Assembly: GCA_025558075.1 (NCBI GenBank)
Contig: JAHLKF010000020.1
Span: 186,001 to 250,000, forward strand
DNA length: 64,000 bases
Source of the DNA: Gaertneriomyces semiglobifer
Lineage: Eukaryota > Chytridiomycota > Chytridiomycetes > Spizellomycetales > Spizellomycetaceae
Direction: 5' to 3'
A model generated the notes under the pieces. It was given only the letters and a program-made list of their open reading frames with translations. It made no database searches and was not told the DNA's origin. The position numbers were made by a program, and so were the translations under genes. Positions 10,601 to 19,757 of this stretch are shown piece by piece. Each line of letters opens with the position of its first letter. The first letter of the stretch is position 1.

Positions 10601-13448
10601 AGGCTTGCGGCTCATTTTGCGGAGAACCACGAGTATCAATTAGCGGAGCGGTATTACGTGATGGCTGCAAAACCTCAAGAGGCTGTCGAAATGTACACAC
10701 GCGCCAGCAGATGGGAAAACGCCCATGCTCTGGCTACTACATATATGTCCGCCGACGAGGTTGCTCTATTGTATATTTCGCAAGCCAGAGATTTAGAAAA
10801 TCAAGGGAACCTAAAAGACGCAGAAAAGATATACCTTACCGTCAAGGAGCCGGATTTAGCCATTAATATGTATAAGAACCATCGACTCTACGACGATATG
10901 ATCCGCCTGGTGACAGCGCATCACAAGGACCTCTTGATTGAAACACATTTGTATCTAGCGAAGACACTCGAAACTGAGGGTAACCTTAAACAGGCGGAGC
11001 AGCATTACATTGAAGGGCAAGACTGGAAATCAGCCATAAACATGTACTGTGCAAGCAGCATGTACGAAGACGCATATCGCGTAAGTGCACATTCCATTAG
11101 TCCACTGACTGCATCACTTGTGCTAAGGCTGCCGACGTTCTTTAGATTGCGAAGGCCTACGGTGGCCCAAGCGCTTCCAAACAAGTTGCTTACTTGTGGG
11201 CAAGGTCGTTAGGAGGCGAATCAGCTGTTAAGCTTCTCAGTAAGCTAGGTTTGCTGGATGCCGCGATTGATTTTGCAACAGAGAATGGTGCATTCGAGTT
11301 CGCATTTGAGCTTAGCCGCTTTGCTGACAAGTTCAAGCTGGCTGACGTTCATTACAAACATGCGATGTTTTTGGAGGACGAAGGGCGCTTTAAGGAAGCG
11401 CAGCAAGCCTTTGAACTTGCAGGAAAACCTAAGGAGGCTATACTTATGTACATCCACAACGAAGACTGGGATGCCGCATTGCGAGTTGCTGAGGTGTATG
11501 ATCCTGGCAGCCTGCCGGAAGTCCTTGTGGGACAGGCGCGGGTGGCGTTCGACCGAGGCGATTATGCTAAAGCTGAAGCCTTACTACTTCGTGCGCAGCA
11601 CCCAGAAGTGGCTGTCAAACTCTACCGGGACAAAAAGATGTGGAAGGAAGCTCTGCAGTTTGCAAAGGAGTACTTGCCCAGTAAAGTGGCGGAAATTAAC
11701 ATTGAGCATGAAAACTCCAAACTTGGCAATAACGTTGATGGCGGCGGCGACATGCTCAAAGCAGCGAGAATAGCAGAGCAGCAACAGAACCACTCTCAAG
11801 CAGTTGACTTGTATTTGAACCTTAGTCCCAACTTTCTTGGTGATGCAGATGCTCTACAGGAAGCATGGGAAAAGGCAGTTGAGCTGGCTGTGAAGTTCAC
11901 CCCAGAACGCGGAAGGACTGTGATCGAGGCAGTATGCGCAAAACTGAGCAGCATCAATCGACATGGTGTTGCAGCAGATTTGTATACCGGCATGGAAATG
12001 TACAAGGAAGCAATCGATGCGTACATTATGGGTGGCTTATGGGAGAAGGCGAGGCAGCTTTTAGTTTTCGCTCCAACATACAGTGCTTATGTGGAAAATG
12101 CTTATGCTGCTCACTTGAAAACCGGCGGTTACACCGATGCCCTGGTAGCCGTAGATGCGATCGCTGCGCTGGATACTTATGCTCGAAGAGAGGAATGGGA
12201 CAGATGCTTGGAGACCGCTCAGGCACAGGTACGCAGGCGATCATCAATATGGGACAGCCGGGATCTTTTCATAAAGTAAAATCCAGGGTATGCCAGCTCT
12301 TGCGAAATATGTCAATATTTACGCTGGCAGCATGCTCAAGCAGCAACGGTACGGTGAACTCCTGTCAAAGATCGTGCGCTACCGGATTCCGTTGTCATCG
12401 GAAAGCTCGGACATGTACTCGCGGATAAGCTCGGAAATCCTTCGAACCGGACATTCAGAGGACATTCACGTCCTGAGAGACTTACTATGGGATTTGGTAT
12501 GGCACCATTTATGAGATGAACATGTTGTGGCACTAACTGGCTTGGCGGTGAAGGTTAATGAAGTGCCAACAATGGCCGACGACAGCCTCAGCGAATACCT
12601 ATTGATTGCCCATTTGCATGCTTTACGACAATATTGCTCGCAGAAAAAAGGACTTGCGTATTTTGCTGCCAAGCAATCGATATCTCTTTTGCGATATACC
12701 GATATTCTGCCGCCTGATCGCATATTCTTTGAAGCCGGCGAAGCAGCCAAGGTGTCTTTGCCTACGTCAATTTAATTGCAATGCGTAACCAGTCTAATCA
12801 GGCGGTGAGAACAGGAATGTGGCATGACAAACATGGCTTTTCTTTGCTGGAACCGCTTTCTAGACATCAGCGATGCCATCGACGAAGGTGAAGCCACGCT
12901 GCAGGACAGCCGAGACTTCGCAGATACGGATATTCCCTCGGAGGTTGAACTGCCTCTCCAGAGCATAACGGTATGCCAATTTTGATTGATAGCATATCCG
13001 TGCTGATGTTGACGCACATCCATAAGAGCAATAAAAGGGAGGAGGTCCGGGACTGGGTGTTACAGCTTTCTTTGGATCAACAAGTGAAACGCGATCTTAA
13101 TCGCCGACAATGTGGAAGCTGCGGCGAAGACATATACGAAGCCGCTCTGTCTTGCCGCAATTGTCAATATATCTGGGCACCGTGCATCGTCACAGGTACT
13201 ATACTGTCGTGGCACTAGCTTTCCGCTTGCATCCTCACAACGCAATGTACAGGCTACCCGATTTTGCAGAGCAGTGTGAATTGCACCAGTTGCAACCGTG
13301 CCGCGAACAAGGATGATTGGAACAAATATGTTGCGAGCGAGAAGGTTAGTAGAAGCCATCAGTTGTTTTTGAAAGCTGTCATTAAATTGCTTTGGATTAG
13401 GCGTGCCCATGGTGTCGGAAACAGCAAAACCCGCAGTATTTTGCGTAA
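7617..13448 (+). CDS. IFT172: intraflagellar transport protein 172
   Basis: Large peripheral subunit of the IFT-B train, needed to build and turn around cargo at the flagellar tip. About 11 exons; the first codes only MQIR (7617-7627) before a 72-nt intron. Main exons: 7700-7871, 7938-8159, 8214-8717, 8774-11080, 11146-12228, 12287-12496, from 12554, then short ones to the TAA at 13446-13448. The N-terminal half is WD40 repeats (for example [38 protein letters not shown]); from about 9650 on it is TPR-like helices ([41 protein letters not shown]). The end keeps [10 protein letters not shown] and adds paired cysteines CGSC, CRNC, CTSC and CPWC. Order and spacing follow the whole family length (about 1,750 residues). 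Strong evidence for a flagellated organism. Confidence 0.96.
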
Positions 13449-13929
13449 TTTTGGTGACTGTTTCCATGATCAATTGACACAATAATACATGAACAATACA
13501 ACCTTACCAATTCGCTATTCCACCCAAGCAGGTTGCCTTCATTTAAGCTTAATTTCAGGCTAACATCTGTGGTAGCTATGATGTCCTTTTTATGAACATT
13601 ATCACAAAACAAGTGCATCATCAAAGTTTTAATCAAAGGCATATTAACTGTTGGGCAACCATTTGCTCATTGCTGACAGGTATAATCAACAAAACAGCAT
13701 GGGAACAATCAAATATTGGCATTTGATGACAATAAAAGCATTGGAAACATCCTCAACTTTGAAGCCCTCCCTTCTCATTGACTGCACTGGGGCATAGGGA
13801 GCAGATCTGCTGACAACAATACAGCTTTGTATGCATTTGTACCCATCTGATGTGGGTAGTCTTATAGCTGTGATCTGACTGTGTTTGGTACAAATTGCAG
13901 CTATAATTATTGATGATAGGCTATCGAAT
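13449..13929. other. A/T-rich spacer after IFT172
   Basis: No gene seen. The sequence is A/T-rich and leads into decayed retrotransposon DNA. Confidence 0.4.
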
Positions 13930-14044
13930 CTCTAGTTTTGCCACTTGTCCACCAAAGGATCTGTCAAGAGAAGGAGGTGGAAGACCAAGAATGTGGTAAG
14001 AATTGTAAAAGGAAGGCTGTGAGAGACCATACAATGATCATTAT

Positions 14045-14262
14045 TGCTTTGAAGCCAATCAACTTGCTCATTGTCAAGTGCCACCACTGCCAAAAAAGTG
14101 TATGAGAGGGCTCAGGAAAGTACATGAATGTGAAGCTCTTGTGAACTGGCCCTATCATCGGAAAAAGTTTCTTTCTTCCAAGATGGAGTGCAGGTCCATG
14201 CTTCATGACATTCAGAATCTGAAATCTGGAAGGTTTGGAAAGTCATCAGGCATTCAAGGATA
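14045..14262 (+). pseudogene. copia gag fragment, degenerate
   Basis: Recognised by similarity to the element A gag located 2 kb downstream: same order of a TAT/TAK-like linker, the LRKVHE motif and the K-F-L-S-S-K-M block. Frameshifts and missing segments show it is dead. Confidence 0.55.
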
Positions 14263-14825
14263 GGGAAGTGGCCTCCTTGGGCACACAGTTTGAAAGTAGG
14301 TACAAATAGAATGCTGACAAAGCCAACTATGGCAGCACCAATACTGCCTACAAGGCATTTGATGTGAAGTGCAAGCCATGGTTTCCAACACAGACAACAA
14401 GTAGTGGGCTCAAAAAATGTGAGCACCAGTATCGAGTTGTTCCGAAACCACCAGGTGGTGGGACCAAAAAACACAACTCTTGCTCGAAAGTGCTCCGCCG
14501 AAGATATGAGATAGAAGACTGTGTTGTTGAAAAACTCCAATTTTCAGTGTTGTCACTGCTGCTGAGGGTACGATGGTGCTCAAAACAACTTCGTATGAAA
14601 TCTTACCATTGGAGGCACCATTGAGGCAGCATGTAGAAAAGTGATGCAAAACCTGAGCAGGCTGATATATATGGGCATTTTACTTCAACAGCTGCTGAGC
14701 CACCACCAACAGTTACAGCAACCACTACTAGTAGGGCTTCTCCCACATGATAGATAGAAACTGCAAGATGGAGCTTCTTAGCTCTTCTGACACTAATTGG
14801 GATGCCAACTGAGGTGGTGGGTTAG

Positions 14826-14925
14826 AGGACAATGAGCATGGACTACGCTGAAGAATATTGGAACCATGACACATAGATAGAAGGTTCTGTGGCTAGGTGC
14901 CACCTTGCTGACAAGAGCTGATGGA
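14826..14925 (+). repeat. degraded A-family LTR fragment
   Basis: Shares GACAATGAGCATGGACT and the later AGATAGAAG...TTCTGT...AGGTGCCA words with the intact 217-bp LTRs at 15434 and 25424, but with many substitutions. Confidence 0.55.
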
Positions 14926-15428
14926 TCAGATTTGTGGTATGATCTTGATGCTTTCAGATGTAAGCAAGTTGTCTCTTGACATAACACATAGGTATTAGAG
15001 ACTATCATTCATACTTTTGAATCTGGTCAAGAACAGAAGACCACCTAGAATTGTCAACCTTAATGTTCACACCAGTTCAACGTTTTGAAAGCAAATGGTT
15101 CATCTTTGCAGCCTTTGTATCCATGCTGGAAAACCACATGGCTTGGAAATGTCATGAAGTTCTCACACTGGCAACCAGCATAGTACATATTGGGTTTATT
15201 TGGTACTATTTGGCACTGATGCTGGAAATATCTCTAAAGCATTTGAAGATGAGGCAGAATGGATGATGATGTAATTTGACTATATATTTTTGGAATGTTG
15301 CAACTCGAACTAACAACACAATTGCCAACGCAACTGCTCAAAAAGAGAATGCAGATTTCAAGTTTCCTGTTGAAAAGCATTTGTGAAGATATACTGGATG
15401 GGAAAGCTTAAAATGGTCAGTGCTGAGA

Positions 15429-15433
15429 AAAAT
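15429..15433. repeat. target-site duplication of element A, left copy (AAAAT)
   Basis: Five bases immediately before the 5' LTR; the identical AAAAT follows the right-hand LTR at 25641-25645. This shows the two outer LTRs belong to one insertion event. Confidence 0.75.
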
Positions 15434-15650
15434 TGTTGGAAAACAATGAGCATGGACTGTGCTAGAACATTCTGGAAGGTGCCACCTAGATAGAAGTTTC
15501 TGTAGGAAGGTGCCATCACAGATATATTATCAGTGTGTGATAAGGATTTGTAATTCTCTGTTATAAAAGGAGGGGTCCTCTCAGGACTTCTCCTGGCTAA
15601 GATTAAGGTAGACACCTACAATACATTGGTATTCAAACCTATCTTCAATA
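15434..15650 (+). repeat. LTR A1 (5' LTR of element A)
   Basis: 217 bp, starts TGTTGGAAAACAATG and ends CTATCTTCAATA. It holds a TATA box (TATAAAA at 15562-15568), so the RNA start is probably just downstream. By eye it differs from the right-hand LTR at about two positions, which means the element is young. Confidence 0.88.
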
Positions 15651-15666
15651 GGTTATGAGCCCCGAG
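15651..15666 (+). promoter_or_regulatory. primer-binding site of element A (half tRNA-iMet type)
   Basis: GGTTATGAGCCCCGAG directly follows the 5' LTR. Its reverse complement CTCGGGGCTCATAACC has the CAU anticodon region of initiator tRNA-Met, as in Drosophila copia and yeast Ty5, which prime from a tRNA cleaved in the anticodon loop. Confidence 0.75.
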
Positions 15667-15732
15667 TAGTTAGACTCTGAGCTATATCAAGGACAGCCTA
15701 CTTGCCTTTATATTTGCCACCTGACTGCCAGC

Positions 15733-17512
15733 ATGTCTGACTCAGACACCAAGTTCACCATGAAGAAGTTCAATGGAACAAACTTCCACCTATGGAAGTT
15801 CAAGATGGAGATGGTGCTGAAGGAGAAAGGACTCTGGGGCTTTGTCAGTGGAGAGGAGGAAGTGGATGAGTATGAATCCAGCAGGGATTACAAGAGAAAA
15901 GCAGAGAGAGCCCTTGCAGTGATTGTTTTGGCTTTGAATGACACCCAACTTGGTCACATTCAAACTGCTACAACTGCCAAGGAAGCCTGGAACAAGCTTG
16001 TTGTAAGGGGGTCCCGGTGACATACACGTCATAGGGATACCCTAACCAGGGCGCGCGCTATGACACGGGTTCTTATCCATATCAGTGCATACACGTGCGT
16101 CATGTGCCCATGAGCACGTGACCCATGTGACTGGGCGCCCTAACACCCGACACGTGACCTTTTCCGTCGGGTGGTTCTCTTATGCTGGGCATTCAACTGT
16201 ACTCTTAGAACCTTAGACTTGAATACACATAAGCTTATTAGAAGGACCAGAGCCTCAGCAGGATCCTCTGCAACAAAGCTCAGGAAGGTACATGAAGGAG
16301 AAGGTCTTGCCAACAGACTTTACCTCAGGAGAAAGTTTCTCACATTCAAGATGGAGGGAGGATCCATGCTTGATCACATCAACAAGATGAAAGCCCTTGC
16401 TCAACAACTGGAGTCTATCAGTGCCCCTATATGTGAGGAGGATCAAGTTATCACCTTGCTCTACAGTCTGCCTGAAAGCTATGAGGGTTTGATTGTGGCT
16501 TTGGAGGCTAGAGAGGTGGAAGATCTGACATGGGAGTATGTAACAGGAAGACTGTTGCATGAAGAGTTGAGAAGGAAGGACTCTGGTAAAGAAGAAGCTG
16601 GAGCTCAGAAAGCATTCAAAGCTGCCCACAACCCCAATAACAAGAGGAAGGGCGAATGTCACTATTGCCAGAAGCCTGGACACTACCAGCATGAATGCAA
16701 GAAGAAGCAGCATGATGATAAAAACAGCAGTGGGAGCGCAAATGCTGCATCTGAAAGCAAGAAAAAGGTGGATTTTCTCTTTATGGCAAGGGAAAATGAT
16801 GGATACAAACCAACTGGATGGATTGTGGACTCTGGAGCATCCCAACACATGAGTGCCAATAAGAATTTGTTCCAAAGTTATCAGGATATGGAACCAAAGG
16901 ACATTATACTTGCTGATAACCGCTCTGTTAAGGCTATTGGACAGGGAACTGTGTCTTTGAAAGATGGTATCAAGCTCAGGGATGTGTGGTATGTCCCCAA
17001 ATTGGAAAAGAACCTTATCTCAGTCAGGAAAACCACTCAAAATGGTTTAAAAGTCGAATTTCTGGACTCTGGATGTGTCATTAAGGCTGCTGATGACACT
17101 ACAGTACTCACAGCCTCATTGGATGGGGGCTTATATGTGACAGACATTAGCAACCATGCAGCTGTTGCAGTTACCAACAACCTGGAACTCTGGCACCAAA
17201 GACTAGGACATTTGAATGATGCCAGCATGCGAAAATTACAACAGAGAGGACATTTGGGAGCCCTGGAGACTGCTCCTAGCATGCCTCTATGTGAAGCATG
17301 CACTTTTGGAAAAATTACTAGAGCCAATTTTCGATCAAACACCCCCAAAAGAACCAGAAATGTCTTAGAAAAGGTGCACTCAGACATATGTGGACCTATG
17401 AGCAAGCCTGGAAGAACTGGAGAGCTGTATTTCATCACATTCATTGATGACAGCAGCTCTGCCACTGCTGTATTCCTAATGAAGCGAAAATCTGAAGCTC
17501 TGACTGCATTTC
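15733..17512 (+). pseudogene. element A gag, protease and N-terminal integrase, interrupted
   Basis: Starts at ATG 15733 (MSDSDTKFTMKKFNGTNFH). Gag runs to EAWNKL, where a 277-bp solo B LTR interrupts it, and resumes with RKVHEGEGLANRLYL. A CCHC zinc knuckle (CHYCQKPGHYQHEC, near 16660), an aspartic protease motif (WIVDSGASQH, near 16825) and the integrase zinc-binding and first catalytic region (LWHQRLGHL, near 17190; HSDICGP, near 17380) follow. Integrase is cut at KSEALTAF by an LTR (ATTTC duplication at 17508-17512). Protein coding is clean apart from the insertions, so the damage is recent. Confidence 0.85.
15999..16275 (+). repeat. solo LTR of family B inside gag of element A
   Basis: 277 bp, TGTTGTAAGGGGG...CTCTGCAACA with TGTTG/CAACA termini, flanked by the direct duplication AAGCT (15994-15998 and 16276-16280). 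Removing the LTR and one duplication restores the gag frame. Strongly similar to the LTRs of complete element B. Confidence 0.88.
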
Positions 17513-17729
17513 TATTGAAGATAGGTTTGAATACCAATGTATTGTAGGTGTCTAGCTTAATCTTAGCCAGGAGAAGTCCTGAGAGGACCCCTCCTTTTAT
17601 AACAGAGAATTACAAACCCTTATCACACACTGATAACATATCTGTGATGGCACCTTCCTACAGAAACTTCTATCTAGGTGGCACCTTCCAGAATGTTCTA
17701 GCACAGTCCATGCTCATTGTCTTCCAACA
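17513..17729 (-). repeat. LTR A2 (reverse orientation, at inversion breakpoint)
   Basis: 217 bp, reverse complement of the A LTR: begins TATTGAAGATAGG and ends TCTTCCAACA. On the left it abuts integrase at ATTTC; on the right it abuts the polypurine tract and 3' end of the element's own pol. It is therefore a hybrid of the solo LTR that hit integrase and the original 3' LTR. Confidence 0.85.
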
Positions 17730-17738
17730 CTCCCCCTC
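17730..17738 (-). promoter_or_regulatory. polypurine tract of element A
   Basis: On the minus strand the bases GAGGGGGAG precede the LTR directly; such purine runs prime plus-strand DNA synthesis in LTR retrotransposons. It confirms that this LTR edge is the true 3' LTR side. Confidence 0.6.
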
Positions 17739-19382
17739 AATGAGCATTCCCTTCAACTAATCCCATTCCAGCTCTAAGTTTGATGAACTGGTCTCTTGGT
17801 AAAGGTTTGGTAAGTGTGTCAGCAATCAAGTCCTGAGAGGGTAGGTGCTGAAGCTTGATAGTACCACTTTCCACAGCCTCTCTAATGAAGTGGAAGCGGA
17901 TATCTATGTGTTTTGAGCGATCATGATGAGCTGGATTGGTGCTCATGGCTATAGAACCTTGGTTGTCACCATAAATGACTGTTGGTTGTTTGGTGTCCCA
18001 TTGACCAAGATCTTGCAAAAGTGTCCTGAGCCACATAGCCTCCTTAGCAGTGTTGGTAAGGGCCATATACTCTGCCTCAGCAGTAGATAGGGCGACTGTA
18101 GGCTGTTTTTTGCTTGCCCAGGCCACTGGTGAAGTCCCCAGTTTGAAGAAATAACCAGTGGTTGATTTCCTGGTATCAATATCTCCCCAATCAGCATCAG
18201 AGTAGCCAACCAGCTCCCCCTTGCTGTCTGCACCACCCAGCTTGAGTTTCAAAGCATTTGTACCTTTTAAATAGCGAATTATTCTTTTGACAGCACTCCA
18301 GTGAGCTTGTCCAGGGTTGGCCATATACTGGGAAACTTGGCTGATGGCAGCAGCCAAGTCAGGTCTGGTGCCAAGCATGGCGTAGATCAAGCTCCCAACT
18401 GCTTCCTTATAGGGAACTGAAGCCATGGCGAGTTTTTCTTCATTTGTACTGGGTTGATCCTCCTTGGTAAGGTGCTTTCCAGTCTTCATTGGTGTAGAAA
18501 CAGGTGTGGAGGCATCCATGTTGAATTTGGCCAGGACCTTGTTGATGTACAGTTGTTGGGAAAGGAAGATGGCCTTGTCAGAACGCTCCCTAGTGACTTG
18601 TATGCCCAGAAAATACTCCAGTGGCCGCAAATCTGTCATCTTGAACTTGCTGGACAGCTGGTTCTTGAGTTGTCCTATGGCTTCCATGTTGTTACCAGCC
18701 ATAATCAGGTCATCCACATAGATTACCACATAGATCTTGATGTTGTCCTTCTGGAGCACATATAAACAATGATCAGCAACGCTTCTTTTGAATCCCAGAG
18801 CGTTCAGTTCTTTGTTGATCACTCTGTTCCACTCCCTTCCAGACTGCTTAAGTCCATATAGGGTCTTGTGCAGCAGGCACACCAAGTTGGGACCCTTCAT
18901 ATATCCCTCAGGTTGTTCCATATAGATAACCTCTTGCAAAACTCCGTTCAAATAGGCAGTTTTAACATCCATTTGATGTATCTCCAAGTCTTCCATGGCT
19001 GCAATTGCTAAGACTAGTCTGACAGTGTCAAACTTAGCAACTGGGGCAAAGGTCTCAGTAAAGTCAATTCCAGGCGTTTGGGAGTATCTTTTGGCGACTA
19101 ATCTGGCTTTGTAGCGTTCAACAGTCCCATCTGACTTGAGTTTGAGCTTGTATACCCATTTGCATCCAATAGCCTTCCTATCAGGTGGCAGTGGAACAAG
19201 TTTCCAGGTGTTGTTGCTCATCAGGGAGGCATACTCCGCATCCATAGCCTTGATCCACTTGTCAGCATCCTTACTGGTAATTGCTTACTGGTAAGTTTGT
19301 GGTTCCTGAACTACAGAACTTGCAGCTAAGGCATAGTAAGCGAGTTGAGCCTTGTTCAGGGCCCACCAGCTTCCAGGGGGCA
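17737..19382 (-). pseudogene. element A reverse transcriptase and RNase H
   Basis: C-terminal part of the copia polyprotein. Visible motifs: WKLVPLPPDRKAIGCKWVYK and RYKARLVAKRYSQ (RT start), HQMDVKTAYLNG, VIYVDDLIMAG with the YVDD catalytic box, and RNase H signatures YSDADWGDIDTRKSTTGYFF and STAEAEYMALT. The frame is open from the TGA at 17737-17739 back to 19284; an in-frame TAA at 19285-19287 sits in a short local duplication (TTACCAGTAAG twice). The remainder up to 19382 is broken by element B (CACCT duplication at 19383-19387). Confidence 0.85.
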
Positions 19383-19387
19383 CACCT

Positions 19388-19665
19388 TGTTGCAGAGGGA
19401 TCCTGCTGATTCTCTGATCCTTCTAATAAGCTTATGTGTATTCAAGTCTAAGGTTCTAAGAGTACAGTTGAATGCCCAGCATAAGAGAACCACCCGACGG
19501 AAAAGGTCACGTGTCGGGTGTTAGGGCGCCCAGTCACATGGGTCATGTGCTCATGGGCACATGACGCACGTGTATGCACTGATATGGATAAGAACCCGTG
19601 TCATAGCGCGCGCCCTGGTTAGGGTATCCCTATGACGTGTATGTCACCGGGACCCCCTTACAACA
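19388..19665 (-). repeat. 3' LTR of element B
   Basis: 278 bp, starting on the plus strand with TGTTGCAGAGGGATCC and ending CCCCCTTACAACA. By eye it differs from the other LTR of the element at about four positions, which indicates recent insertion. Confidence 0.9.
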
Positions 19666-19675
19666 CTCCCCCCTC
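19666..19675 (-). promoter_or_regulatory. polypurine tract of element B
   Basis: GAGGGGGGAG on the minus strand lies directly next to the 3' LTR, the standard position for the plus-strand primer. Confidence 0.6.
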
Positions 19676-19757
19676 GGTGCATGCACGACATTTCCTGCAA
19701 ACTGCCCGACACCTTCAGCAACTGTTCAGTGCTTATTGTCAGCAGTGTCAGGCATTG

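Larger units (their letters stand above)
13930..15428 (+). mobile_element. decayed Ty1/copia remnant
   Basis: Broken copia-family sequence in the same orientation as element A's gag. At 14045-14262 it resembles element A gag (CAACTTGCTCATTGTCAAG, then RKVHECEALVNWPYHRKKFL in place of RKVHEGEGLANRLYLRRKFL). At about 14826-14925 there is a degraded LTR fragment (GACAATGAGCATGGACTACG). Stops and indels break every frame. This older copy is the surroundings into which element A later inserted at AAAAT. Confidence 0.6.

Noticed and set aside
16171..16280. Gag start at 16171
   Set aside because: This part is the solo B LTR read through in frame; gag really begins at 15733 and is interrupted by the LTR.
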